Positions 1 to 7,383 of a DNA stretch of 64,000 nt are shown piece by piece. Origin of the DNA: Robertmurraya_A mangrovi (lineage in GTDB: Bacteria > Bacillota > Bacilli > Bacillales > Cytobacillaceae); contig NZ_JAXOFX010000002.1 in NCBI RefSeq assembly GCF_034427655.1, forward strand, positions 420,681-484,680. Direction: 5' to 3'. Both the position numbers and the translations under genes were made by a program. The stretch's first letter is position 1, and the number at the start of each line of letters is the position of its first letter. The notes beneath the pieces are model-generated. The model was not told where the DNA came from, searched no databases, and saw only the letters and a program-made list of their open reading frames with translations.

Positions 1-102
1 GTGACATTTTTAGCCATCTTAGAACTAATGAAAAGAAGAGAAATCATCGTAGAACAGGAAGATAACTTTTCCGAGATATTTGTTATGGGGAAGGATGTGT
101 AA
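1..102 (+). CDS. scpA: ScpA, segregation and condensation protein A (C-terminal end only)
   Basis: The window opens inside this gene; 33 codons and the TAA stop are visible. ScpA is the kleisin subunit of the SMC-ScpA-ScpB complex that organises and segregates the chromosome. The visible end contains the FLAILELMK helix and ends in a VMGKDV-type tail, which is the winged-helix C-terminus of ScpA that binds the SMC head. scpB follows six bases later, as in Bacillus. The identification rests on this short tail plus the neighbour, and is fairly secure for that reason. Confidence 0.8.
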   Translation: MTFLAILELMKRREIIVEQEDNFSEIFVMGKDV

Positions 103-108
103 GACAGC

Positions 109-696
109 TTGGAAATTGTAAATTGGAAAGGCATTTTAGAGAGTTTGTTATTTGCAGCGGGAGACGAAGGGCTTTCTATAAAACAAATTGTACACGTACT
201 AGAAATTGATAATCTAATGGCCCAAGAGATTGTAGAAGGTTTAACCGATGACCTGAACTCGGATAGTAATAGAGGAATAACGGTTGTTAATCTAGCCGGA
301 ACTTATCAGTTGGCTACTAAAAAAGAGAACTCCGCTTATTTAAAAAAACTAGTTGAATCTCCTAGCACAACGACATTATCCCAGGCTGCACTAGAAACAC
401 TTGCTATCATTGCGTACAAGCAGCCCATTACTAGAGCAGAGATAGAGGAAATTAGAGGTGTTAAAACAGAACGCCCACTGCAAACTCTAGTAGGTAAAGC
501 GTTGGTGAAGGAAGTAGGTCGTGCAGAGGGTACAGGAAGAGCGATTTTGTATGGTACAACAAAAGAGTTCCTAGACTATTTTGGACTAAGAAGTATTGAA
601 GAACTTCCACCATTACCTGAAAGAGTGGATGAAGATCAAGTACAAGAAGAAGCAGATTTGTTTTTTGAAAAGTTTCAAGAAACAATGGATACTTGA
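109..696 (+). CDS. scpB: ScpB, segregation and condensation protein B
   Basis: ScpB is the dimeric winged-helix partner that binds the ScpA kleisin in the bacterial condensin complex. The 195-residue length fits the family. The N-terminus (WKGILESLLFAAGDEG) and the central ALETLAIIAYKQPITRAEIEEIRG segment, here seen around residues 94-116, are family hallmarks. The start is TTG at 109, six bases after the scpA stop, with a GGGGAAGG stretch (88-95) as a weak ribosome site, so translation is probably coupled to scpA. The acidic tail after about residue 165 is typical. It is followed by palindromes rather than a strong terminator. Confidence 0.95.
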   Translation: MEIVNWKGILESLLFAAGDEGLSIKQIVHVLEIDNLMAQEIVEGLTDDLNSDSNRGITVVNLAGTYQLATKKENSAYLKKLVESPSTTTLSQAALETLAIIAYKQPITRAEIEEIRGVKTERPLQTLVGKALVKEVGRAEGTGRAILYGTTKEFLDYFGLRSIEELPPLPERVDEDQVQEEADLFFEKFQETMDT

Positions 697-746
697 GTTC
701 ATGACACAATCATTTAAAAATATGGTAAAATAAATCTATCTTTTTT

Positions 747-772
747 AGTGCTTCATACATGTATGAAGCACT
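747..772. repeat. 26-bp perfect palindrome downstream of scpB
   Basis: AGTGCTTCATAC and GTATGAAGCACT are perfect arms that meet at an AT centre. Only a short, weak T stretch follows (TTG), so this is a poor rho-independent terminator for scpB and could equally be an operator or RNA stem. A T6 run precedes it. Confidence 0.6.
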
Positions 773-786
773 TTGTCATAGGTTCT

Positions 787-810
787 ATTCATATAATTTG
801 TTATATGAAT
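787..810. repeat. Second inverted repeat upstream of the 138-aa gene
   Basis: ATTCATATAA (787-796) and TTATATGAAT (801-810) are perfect 10-bp arms around a four-base loop. It lies 15 bases after the 26-bp palindrome and about 75 bases before the next start codon. It is AT-only apart from one G/C pair per arm, so an operator is more plausible than a terminator. Confidence 0.5.
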
Positions 811-885
811 AATCGTCACATAAACTTATGACATAAACAGTTAACGTGTACATAGTTATATTCATAGATAGGGAAGGATGGTTGT

Positions 886-1302
886 ATGTTAGTAAAAGTT
901 TGTAAAGGCTTTGAACTAGAAAAAGAGAAACCAAATACTTCTGAAGACTTTTTTAATAGAAGTGAAGTTACTTTTGAGGAAGATGGTGTTGAAAAAACAT
1001 TAAGCGTTTTATACGTTCGATTTTTTGAAGAAAAAATGAACGAGTTCACACCATATGAAGAAAATCCTATCATTCAAGATGGTTCAAAACCAGTAGAATT
1101 AAAGGATATCGTTGCTCTAGTTTGTTTGATTAAAAATCCTGGTCTCCGCCATCGTAAAAGAATTTATATAAATTCACAAGTTGAATTTGCTTCATATTTT
1201 AAGGGGATTGATTACAGCAAATTAGAGACTTTGTTAAAATCATTAGAATCTAATCATTCTTTTAAACTTCAGTCTCCTTTGGAGTTTATATTACAGCCAT
1301 AA
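886..1302 (+). CDS. Unrecognised 138-aa protein
   Basis: I do not recognise this protein. It is soluble-looking, without a signal peptide or membrane segment, and rich in Glu, Phe and Lys. It has an N-terminal acidic half (about residues 9-60) and a VALVCLIKNPGLRHRKRIYI core near residues 79-98 that could be a beta-rich fold. The ATG has a GGGAAGGATGG ribosome site at about 871-881. It replaces nothing in the B. subtilis order, where ypuI follows scpB directly. It is flanked upstream by stacked inverted repeats that could regulate it. Codon use looks like that of its neighbours. Function unknown. Confidence 0.75.
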   Translation: MLVKVCKGFELEKEKPNTSEDFFNRSEVTFEEDGVEKTLSVLYVRFFEEKMNEFTPYEENPIIQDGSKPVELKDIVALVCLIKNPGLRHRKRIYINSQVEFASYFKGIDYSKLETLLKSLESNHSFKLQSPLEFILQP

Positions 1303-1358
1303 GTGGTATTAGATGTAATAAAGACTGGTACTCTACATTATAATTAGGGGTGTATGAC

Positions 1359-1847
1359 TTGGGAAACTCGATGGTAAAAACTCAACTGGAAGAGGTAAAA
1401 AGTTTCTTAACTAGCACGGTAATAGAATTAGAGAATTTCTTAAATGACACGACTCTCTCCCAATTAATGGATGAAAAGTCAGGTGAAGAGGATTATTATA
1501 AAACGATTCTTTCTAATTTAAGAAAACTACTTGTGTTCTGTGAAGAGAGTCTAGATGCATGCTCAGTTATTATCCAATCTGATACCTTTCAAAAGGGTGC
1601 AGCGGAGAAAACATTGTATCGTATTTACCACCAATGTATAGAGGAATTCTTTTCACCAAAGAACGATGCTTGGTTTGAAGATAGCCGCTCGGCATACACA
1701 GGGAAAAACTCCATTAAACCTCATAAAGAAGTGCCAAATAGCATTAAGAACCTTTTGGCAGGTTTAGAGGGAGAATTCCAAAGAATGAGAGAAGAGTTAG
1801 AGTATTATGAAACCGATTATCGAACAAAAATGATCCAATCAAAATAA
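1359..1847 (+). CDS. ypuI: YpuI family protein (DUF3907)
   Basis: This is a conserved Bacillus protein of unknown function that sits between scpB and the dacB region in B. subtilis, as here. It is largely helical and acidic, with no membrane segment. I chose TTG at 1359 (protein start MGNSMVKTQ) because AGGGGTG at 1346-1352 is correctly spaced and the family starts this way. A GTG at 1350 is in frame but overlaps that ribosome site. Conserved features seen are FLNDTTL near residue 26 and a KNDAWFEDSRSAYTG segment near residue 105. A terminator hairpin follows immediately. Confidence 0.85.
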   Translation: MGNSMVKTQLEEVKSFLTSTVIELENFLNDTTLSQLMDEKSGEEDYYKTILSNLRKLLVFCEESLDACSVIIQSDTFQKGAAEKTLYRIYHQCIEEFFSPKNDAWFEDSRSAYTGKNSIKPHKEVPNSIKNLLAGLEGEFQRMREELEYYETDYRTKMIQSK

Positions 1848-1853
1848 AGCACT

Positions 1854-1886
1854 AAGACCTCGTTGTGAAAGCGGGGTCTTTTTATT
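1854..1886 (+). terminator. Terminator after ypuI
   Basis: AAGACCTCG pairs with CGGGGTCTT (one G-T pair) around a nine-base loop and is followed by a T-rich run. Confidence 0.8.
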
Positions 1887-2147
1887 TGTTTAATATACAA
1901 TGAATATTTGTTGTACGCTACATTTTAATAGTGCCTGGAGCGAAAAGAAACGGTCCAAAATATACGCAGAAACAACAATGATTTAGAAAAAAATTAAAAA
2001 AGTTTCCCGGAAAATAATATCATAACCTGTCGATTCACTAGGAAGTAATGACTATAAGTTTATTAAAACAAAGATACGTAACTTAAATGAAACAACCAAG
2101 CCCTACTTTCATACGATAGGAAGAACGCTTAGAGGGAGGTTTGGGAA
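1887..2147. other. Intergenic region before sodF
   Basis: This AT-rich stretch separates the ypuI terminator from sodF. The ribosome site GAGGGAGG (2132-2139) lies at its end. I found no convincing -35/-10 pair, riboswitch fold or small ORF with a ribosome site here. Confidence 0.5.
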
Positions 2148-3044
2148 GTGGAACGTTTCCAGAACTACATTAAAGAAGTTATAGATTGGAATGATCATAT
2201 TAAAACCTTTTTGAATTCTGAGAATATAGATCGTAACGATGATATCTGGGGAAAACTAAATCAGTTAACAGACGTTATTGAAGGGATTTCAAACCCAGCA
2301 GAATTAAACCAAGAACAATTATTGAACCTTCAACAACAAGTCGATCACTTGCATGAAGATTTAGAATCGTATTTTACGAAGCGGCAGCAAATAGGTTCCA
2401 TTTACATGAATGAGCCATTTGTAAATATTGGGGAACATAAGCTACCTCCTTTACCTTATTCGTATGAAGCTCTTGAGCCGTATATATCTAGGGAAATCAT
2501 GAGGCTACACCATACTAAACATCACCAATCATATGTCGATGGTTTGAATAAAGCAGAGAAAAACTTAAAGGAAGCGAGAACGAAAGGTGATTTTTCCTTA
2601 GTGAAGCATTGGTCTAGGGAATTGGCTTTTCACGGATCAGGACATTACTTACACACCATTTTTTGGGATATTATGAAACCAAAAGGGGGAGGGAAACCTA
2701 GTGGTGCCCTACTTCAGGAAATCAACAAATATTTCGGTAGCTTTGATGCGTTTAAGAAACACTTTACTGAAGCAGCAAAGGCAGTTGAAGGTGTCGGTTG
2801 GGCTTTATTAGTTTGGTCCCCACGCGCAAGACATTTAGAAATTCTTCAATCAGAGCGACATATGCTTTTGACCCAATGGGACACTATTCCAATTCTTGTT
2901 TTGGACGTATGGGAGCATGCGTATTATTTACAATACAAGAATGATCGGGCCGAATACGTTAATAACTGGTGGAATATCGTAAACTGGAGAGCGGTTGAAG
3001 AACGCTTCGATAAAGCTAGCCAGTTAAAATGGAAGCCTTTTTAA
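2148..3044 (+). CDS. sodF: Superoxide dismutase (Fe/Mn type) with N-terminal extension
   Basis: It converts superoxide to peroxide and oxygen. Residues from about 100 onward form the two-domain Fe/Mn SOD fold: LPPLPYSYEALEPYIS, then the first His ligand in the MRLHHTKHHQSYVDGL helix (about 121), HYLHTIFW (about 170) with the second His, and LDVWEHAYYLQYKND with Asp253 and His257 completing the metal site. Residues 1-95 are an extra helical, acidic domain with no signal peptide. The usual enzyme is about 200 residues, so 298 is long. This matches the SodF type of Bacillus. The role of the extension is unknown. The GTG start at 2148 follows GAGGGAGG. Confidence 0.88.
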   Translation: MERFQNYIKEVIDWNDHIKTFLNSENIDRNDDIWGKLNQLTDVIEGISNPAELNQEQLLNLQQQVDHLHEDLESYFTKRQQIGSIYMNEPFVNIGEHKLPPLPYSYEALEPYISREIMRLHHTKHHQSYVDGLNKAEKNLKEARTKGDFSLVKHWSRELAFHGSGHYLHTIFWDIMKPKGGGKPSGALLQEINKYFGSFDAFKKHFTEAAKAVEGVGWALLVWSPRARHLEILQSERHMLLTQWDTIPILVLDVWEHAYYLQYKNDRAEYVNNWWNIVNWRAVEERFDKASQLKWKPF

Positions 3045-3061
3045 ATTAGGATGCTTATTTT

Positions 3062-3090
3062 AAACCCTTCGCTGTGAAGGGTTTATTATT
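3062..3090 (+). terminator. Terminator after sodF
   Basis: AAACCCTTC and GAAGGGTTT arms with a five-base loop, followed by ATTATTTT. Confidence 0.7.
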
Positions 3091-3126
3091 TTAATATTCA
3101 AAAAATGAGGCTTTACCTAAGTTTTT

Positions 3127-3155
3127 GTCATAACACACCTTGTCCAGCATAAACT
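3127..3155 (+). promoter_or_regulatory. Candidate sigma-E promoter of dacB-spmA-spmB
   Basis: GTCATAAC (3127-3134), 13 bases, then CATAAACT (3148-3155). This resembles the mother-cell sigma-E consensus (ATA-containing -35 and CATACAnT -10). It ends about 33 bases before the ATG. In B. subtilis the dacB operon is transcribed by sigma-E, so context and motif agree. Confidence 0.6.
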
Positions 3156-3188
3156 TGTACAAATCACAAAAGGAGACGAGGTTTTGTA

Positions 3189-4334
3189 ATGAATTTAAAA
3201 CTTAAGTTGATCATCTTTTCCCTCATAGTCTCAATAATCATTGCAAATTTTCCACAGAAGGTACAAGCTTCTGTTTCTGTAAGCGCTAGAAATGCTATTT
3301 TAATTGAACAAGAAACCGGAAGAATCTTATATGAAAAAGCAGCAAATGAGAAGAGACGGATTGCTAGTATTACCAAAATCATGACGGCTATTATAGCGAT
3401 TGAGTCAGGAAAGTTGAATGATTTGGCAACAGTTAGTGAGAAGGCTGTTAGAACGGAAGGCTCCGCGATTTATTTAAAACCAAATGAGAAGATTAAATTA
3501 GAAGATTTAGTATATGGTCTAATGCTGAGATCTGGGAATGATTCAGCTGTGGCGATAGCTGAACATGTAGGAGGAAGCTTAGAGGGCTTTGTCTATTTAA
3601 TGAATCAAAAAGCAGAGGAAATTGGTATGAAAAATACGAATTTTGCAAACCCCCATGGGCTAGATGATTCAGACGAACACTATTCCACTGCTTATGATAT
3701 GGCTATCTTAACTAGATACGCCATGATGAATGATACATATAGAAAAATTGCTGGTACTGAAGTTCATCGTGCTCCGAATCCTAATGATAAGTGGGATAGA
3801 GTTTGGAGAAATAAAAATAGATTACTAACTGATTTATATGATTATTGTACAGGTGGAAAGACAGGGTACACAAAGCTAGCTAAACGCACGCTAGTAACAA
3901 CGGCTACAAAGGATAACATGAATTTAATTGCGGTTACATTAAACGGTCCAGATGATTGGAATGATCATATTTTCATGTATGAAATAGCATTTAAAAATTA
4001 TGATATGGTACAGGTTTTAGAGGAAGGGATGATTCCAACTATAAAAGATAAGATTTATAAGAATCATGTTTTTCTAGAAAGAAATTTTTCTTATCCAGTG
4101 ACAAGTGATGAAAGAGATTTATTTAAAGTAGAATACAAACTTTTAAAACCTAAGAAAGAATGGAACGATGAACGAAACGTCCCTGAAGTGGTAGGTAATG
4201 CGATTGTTTATTTTGAGGACAAGGAAGTAAAGAAAGTTCCAATCTATTATAAGATGCAGGAAGAAAAGCCGACCTTCATGGATGTTTTCAAAAGTATGTT
4301 TACTTTATTTATAGGTGTGAGACCAAATGGTTAA
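3189..4334 (+). CDS. dacB: D-alanyl-D-alanine carboxypeptidase DacB (PBP5*)
   Basis: It trims the terminal D-Ala of peptidoglycan stem peptides and controls cross-linking of the spore cortex. All three penicillin-binding motifs are present: S60-x-x-K63 in RIASITK, SGN in LRSGNDSA (about 117), and KTG in TGGKTGYT (about 222). A signal peptide (about 1-27, cleavage near VQA) sends it across the membrane. The 381-residue length fits DacB, with the beta-rich C-terminal domain of the peptidase S11 family. The end overlaps spmA by eight bases, and the three genes form one operon behind a sigma-E-like promoter. Confidence 0.95.
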   Translation: MNLKLKLIIFSLIVSIIIANFPQKVQASVSVSARNAILIEQETGRILYEKAANEKRRIASITKIMTAIIAIESGKLNDLATVSEKAVRTEGSAIYLKPNEKIKLEDLVYGLMLRSGNDSAVAIAEHVGGSLEGFVYLMNQKAEEIGMKNTNFANPHGLDDSDEHYSTAYDMAILTRYAMMNDTYRKIAGTEVHRAPNPNDKWDRVWRNKNRLLTDLYDYCTGGKTGYTKLAKRTLVTTATKDNMNLIAVTLNGPDDWNDHIFMYEIAFKNYDMVQVLEEGMIPTIKDKIYKNHVFLERNFSYPVTSDERDLFKVEYKLLKPKKEWNDERNVPEVVGNAIVYFEDKEVKKVPIYYKMQEEKPTFMDVFKSMFTLFIGVRPNG

Positions 4335-4923
4335 TATTATATGGGTTTGTATGACTGTCATCGGGATTATTTTTGCCATGATTAATGGCACAATGAGTGA
4401 AGTAAATGAAGCAATCTTTAATGGTGCAAAAGAAGCCGTTACTTTATGTATAGGATTAATTAGTATTCTCGTTTTTTGGCTAGGGATGATGAAAATTGCT
4501 GAGCATGCAGGCTTGCTTCAAAAATTAGCTCATTTATTTAGGCCTCTAGTTAGAAAGCTTTTTCCTGACATCCCGAATGACCACCCTGCCATGGGCTACA
4601 TCTTATCAAATATGATGGCAAACTTTTTTGGTCTAGGTAATGCCGCGACTCCACTTGGAATTAAGGCCATGGAAGAAATGAGGAAATTAAACGGAGATAC
4701 AACAGAAGCTAGTCGCTCCATGATTACATTTCTTGCTATTAATACATCGAGTTTAACCATTATTCCAACAACCGTTATAGCCATTCGAATGAATTATGAC
4801 TCTGCAACGCCAACCGATATCGTTGGACCTACATTAATTGCCACTTTCTGTTCTACTGTTGGAGCGATATTAATTGATCGATATTTCTATTATAGAAGAA
4901 CTCGCAAAGGGGTGAAGAAGTAA
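4327..4923 (+). CDS. spmA: Spore maturation protein SpmA
   Basis: SpmA and SpmB are membrane proteins needed for full dehydration of the spore core. This one has several hydrophobic segments (about 3-20, 35-55, 85-105, 140-160, 170-185), the NDHPAMGYILSNMMANFFGLGNAATPLG region typical of the nucleoside-recognition (Gate) domain, and a basic C-terminus. It overlaps dacB by eight bases and shares its last base with the spmB start (TAATG arrangement), so translation is coupled. What it transports or gates is not established. Confidence 0.94.
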   Translation: MVNIIWVCMTVIGIIFAMINGTMSEVNEAIFNGAKEAVTLCIGLISILVFWLGMMKIAEHAGLLQKLAHLFRPLVRKLFPDIPNDHPAMGYILSNMMANFFGLGNAATPLGIKAMEEMRKLNGDTTEASRSMITFLAINTSSLTIIPTTVIAIRMNYDSATPTDIVGPTLIATFCSTVGAILIDRYFYYRRTRKGVKK

Positions 4924-5456
4924 TGGGCATTGTCTCAACGATTTCCCTTTGGTTAATTCCGATTATGATTGGTTTTATATTATTGTATGGGACTTATAAA
5001 CGTGTACCAACCTATGAAAGCTTTGTTGAAGGAGGAAAGGAAGGAATAAAAATTGCCGTATCAATTATTCCCTTCCTTGTCGGTATGTTGGTTGCTATCT
5101 CTGTATTCCGTGCATCCGGGGCTCTAGGTTTCTTAATGGAGTTCCTACGTCCGGTCTTACAGGCAATAGGTGTTCCTGCAGAGATTGCGCCACTTGCTAT
5201 TATTAGACCTATTTCAGGAACTGCTGCACTTGGAATGACAAGTGATTTAATAGGCACATATGGACCTGACTCGTATATTGGAAGACTTGCAGCAGTATTA
5301 CAAGGAAGCACAGATACCACCTTTTATATCTTAACCGTCTACTTTGGAGCAGTAGGAATCAAAAAAATGGGAGATGCTCTAAAAGTGGGGCTCCTAGCTG
5401 ACTTAGTAGGAATCATTGCATCCATCGTAATCGTTACAATTGTATTTGGTGGGTAA
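4923..5456 (+). CDS. spmB: Spore maturation protein SpmB
   Basis: Partner of SpmA in spore core dehydration. The 177-residue protein has four to five membrane segments and the paired motif PLAIIRPISGTAALGMTSDL followed by GRLAAVLQGSTDTTFYIL, which is the second half of the same Gate-type fold as SpmA. The ATG overlaps the spmA stop codon. A long, strong terminator follows 22 bases after its stop, closing the dacB-spmA-spmB operon. Confidence 0.94.
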   Translation: MGIVSTISLWLIPIMIGFILLYGTYKRVPTYESFVEGGKEGIKIAVSIIPFLVGMLVAISVFRASGALGFLMEFLRPVLQAIGVPAEIAPLAIIRPISGTAALGMTSDLIGTYGPDSYIGRLAAVLQGSTDTTFYILTVYFGAVGIKKMGDALKVGLLADLVGIIASIVIVTIVFGG

Positions 5457-5477
5457 TTGAATAGATCATATAAGTTT

Positions 5478-5526
5478 AGACTGTAGACAAGTTCGTGGAT
5501 ATTGAATTTGTCTACAGTCTTTTTAT
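5478..5526 (+). terminator. Terminator after spmB
   Basis: Thirteen paired bases (AGACTGTAGACAA with TTGTCTACAGTCT), an additional inner stem, then TTTTATTTA. Confidence 0.9.
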
Positions 5527-5644
5527 TTAGTTTAGACAAATAGCTCATCTTGCTAGCAAAGTGAATCCTCTATGACTGAAGACTCTTAGTAGGTTAGTAT
5601 TAACCCTAAAGTAGACCTACTAACTATTTATTATGAGTAAGTTA

Positions 5645-5771
5645 GTTGATTGGAGCGGAAGGTGCTTGACTCCTGGGGGATTAGAGTTACAGTCGAGACC
5701 CCACAGGAGCTTGCGACGAGGAGGCTCGACGAACGCCCCCCGGAAAGCAAGCACCTGGAGCGCAAATCAAC
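5645..5771 (+). repeat. Dispersed structured repeat, copy A
   Basis: First full copy of the family described in the findings. It begins GTTGATTGGAGCGG and ends GGAGCGCAAATCAAC, so the ends are inverted. The arm GGTGCTTG (5661-5668) pairs with CAAGCACC (5748-5755), and GTCGAG pairs with CTCGAC inside. It is far more GC-rich than its surroundings. It lies between the spmB terminator and rluB. The rest of the 5527-5952 gap is AT-rich with no gene visible. Confidence 0.85.
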
Positions 5772-5952
5772 CTTTCACGTACAGAATAGGTTTTAAACTT
5801 TATGATTAATATCATTCATTATGCGAAAAAAGCCTTTTAAAACCATATGTCTAAACATGAAAGTTAATGTTGGTTACTTTGAAATCAAGTCGATATATGT
5901 CATAATGCATAAAGATAGAAAAATTGAATGGAATTAATTATAGAGGTGACAT

Positions 5953-6675
5953 ATGGAAAGACTTCAAAAAGTAATTGCAGCAGCTGGCTTTGCGTCTAGA
6001 AGAAAGGCTGAAGAATTAATATTGCAAGGTCAAGTTAAAGTAAACGGTAAAGTAGTGAAAGAGTTAGGTGTTAAAGTATCACCAAGCGATAGGGTAGAAG
6101 TAACAGGAATTCCCGTCGAAAGGGAAGAACCTATCTACTTTATGCTATATAAACCTAGAGGGGTCATCTCTAGTGTCAGTGATGACAAAGGTAGAAAAGT
6201 TGTTACAGATTTCTTTCATGAATACAAACAAAGAATCTATCCTGTTGGAAGACTAGATTATGATACATCAGGATTATTATTATTAACAAACGATGGTGAG
6301 TTTGCAAATTTACTTATGCACCCAAAAAATGAAATAGAAAAAGTTTATGTTGCAAAAATAAAAGGAATTCCTCCTCGTGAAAAAATTAGAAGCTTAGAAA
6401 AAGGAATCCGTTTAGAGGATGGTAAAACGGCTCCTGCAAAGGCAAAAGTGTTAAGCATCGATAAGAAAAAACAAACGGCAATTGTTGAGTTGATTATTCA
6501 TGAAGGAAGAAACCGACAAGTACGTAGAATGTTTGAAGCTATTGGACATCCGGTTCTTAAACTTAAAAGAGAGAGATACGGTTTGCTAACTCTTCAAGGT
6601 CTTAGTGTTGGAGATGCGAGAGAACTCTCACCACATGAAGTAAAACAACTTCGTACATTAGCAAGTAAAAAGTAA
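5953..6675 (+). CDS. rluB: 23S rRNA pseudouridine synthase RluB
   Basis: It makes a pseudouridine in helix 89 of 23S rRNA. An S4 RNA-binding domain occupies about residues 2-50 (RLQKVIAAAGFASRRKAEELI). The RsuA/RluB catalytic domain follows, with the GRLDYDTSGLLLLTNDG motif (about 98-115) that carries the catalytic Asp and the family motif EGRNRQVRRMFEAIGHPV (about 180). Length 240 is normal. It precedes the res operon as ypuL/rluB does in B. subtilis. AGAGGTGAC at 5941-5949 is the ribosome site. Confidence 0.94.
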   Translation: MERLQKVIAAAGFASRRKAEELILQGQVKVNGKVVKELGVKVSPSDRVEVTGIPVEREEPIYFMLYKPRGVISSVSDDKGRKVVTDFFHEYKQRIYPVGRLDYDTSGLLLLTNDGEFANLLMHPKNEIEKVYVAKIKGIPPREKIRSLEKGIRLEDGKTAPAKAKVLSIDKKKQTAIVELIIHEGRNRQVRRMFEAIGHPVLKLKRERYGLLTLQGLSVGDARELSPHEVKQLRTLASKK

Positions 6676-6750
6676 GCTTGGTTTTAGGTTTCTTTCTCCC
6701 AATACTTACTATTTGTGGCATGAAAAAATTCATAGAAGTGTCACACTTAC

Positions 6751-6793
6751 TTCACAATGATAACAATATGTGTATGTTGAAAAATGATATAAT
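6751..6793 (+). promoter_or_regulatory. Candidate resA promoter with ResD-type box
   Basis: TATAAT at 6788-6793 has no good -35 hexamer (AATATG at the expected place), which suggests activator dependence. TTGTGAA, the core of the published ResD-binding consensus, is present on the minus strand at 6751-6757, centred roughly 46 bases before the predicted start point. In B. subtilis the resA promoter requires ResD. The assignment is inference. Confidence 0.4.
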
Positions 6794-6834
6794 AGGAACC
6801 AATGTGTTCATTTTGTTTTTACAGGGGGATGCTT

Positions 6835-7362
6835 ATGAAGAAACAGCGTTTAGTGATGCGCACGGTGATCCTAATATTACTAGCTGCTGCGGTTGGCTAT
6901 ACTTTATATGCAAATTTTACAAAAGATGAAGTTGAAAGGGTTGCTAAAGGAAAGATAGCACCCGATTTTGTTTTAACCGATTTGAATGGACAAAAACACC
7001 GCTTGTCCGATTATGAAGGTAAGGGAGTTTTCTTGAATTTCTGGGCTACCTGGTGTAAGCCTTGTGAAAGAGAAATGCCTTATATGAATAATCAATATCA
7101 AAATTATAAAGACCAAGGTGTAGAAATAATTGCTGTCAATGTGGCGGAGTCCGATGTGGCAGTAAAAGAATTTGCAAACCGATATCAACTACAATTTCCT
7201 ATAGTTATAGATAAAGATCAACAAGTCATGACAGCATATGGGGTTAATCCTTTACCTATTACCTTCTTAATCGATAAAAATGGTGAGGTAGTAGATGTGC
7301 ATAGAGGGGAAATACCTACTGAAGAGCTGCTAATTGAGCTGTTAGAAAAGATAAAACCCTAA
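6835..7362 (+). CDS. resA: Thiol-disulfide oxidoreductase ResA
   Basis: A membrane-anchored thioredoxin-like protein that reduces the haem-binding cysteines of apocytochrome c on the outer face of the membrane. An N-terminal anchor (about residues 8-25) is followed by the thioredoxin fold with the active site WATWCKPC and the family cis-Pro region NPLPITFLI. Start ATG 6835 was chosen because AGGGGG at 6823-6828 is correctly spaced and the protein then begins MKKQR, as ResA does. Upstream in-frame codons have no ribosome site. First gene of the resABCDE set. Confidence 0.95.
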   Translation: MKKQRLVMRTVILILLAAAVGYTLYANFTKDEVERVAKGKIAPDFVLTDLNGQKHRLSDYEGKGVFLNFWATWCKPCEREMPYMNNQYQNYKDQGVEIIAVNVAESDVAVKEFANRYQLQFPIVIDKDQQVMTAYGVNPLPITFLIDKNGEVVDVHRGEIPTEELLIELLEKIKP

Positions 7363-7383
7363 GGGGTATGAGGAGTATTTACA

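Noticed and set aside
6678..6929. 83-codon plus-strand frame over the start of resA
   Set aside because: It overlaps resA in another frame, has no ribosome site or family resemblance, and the resA frame has clear ResA motifs.
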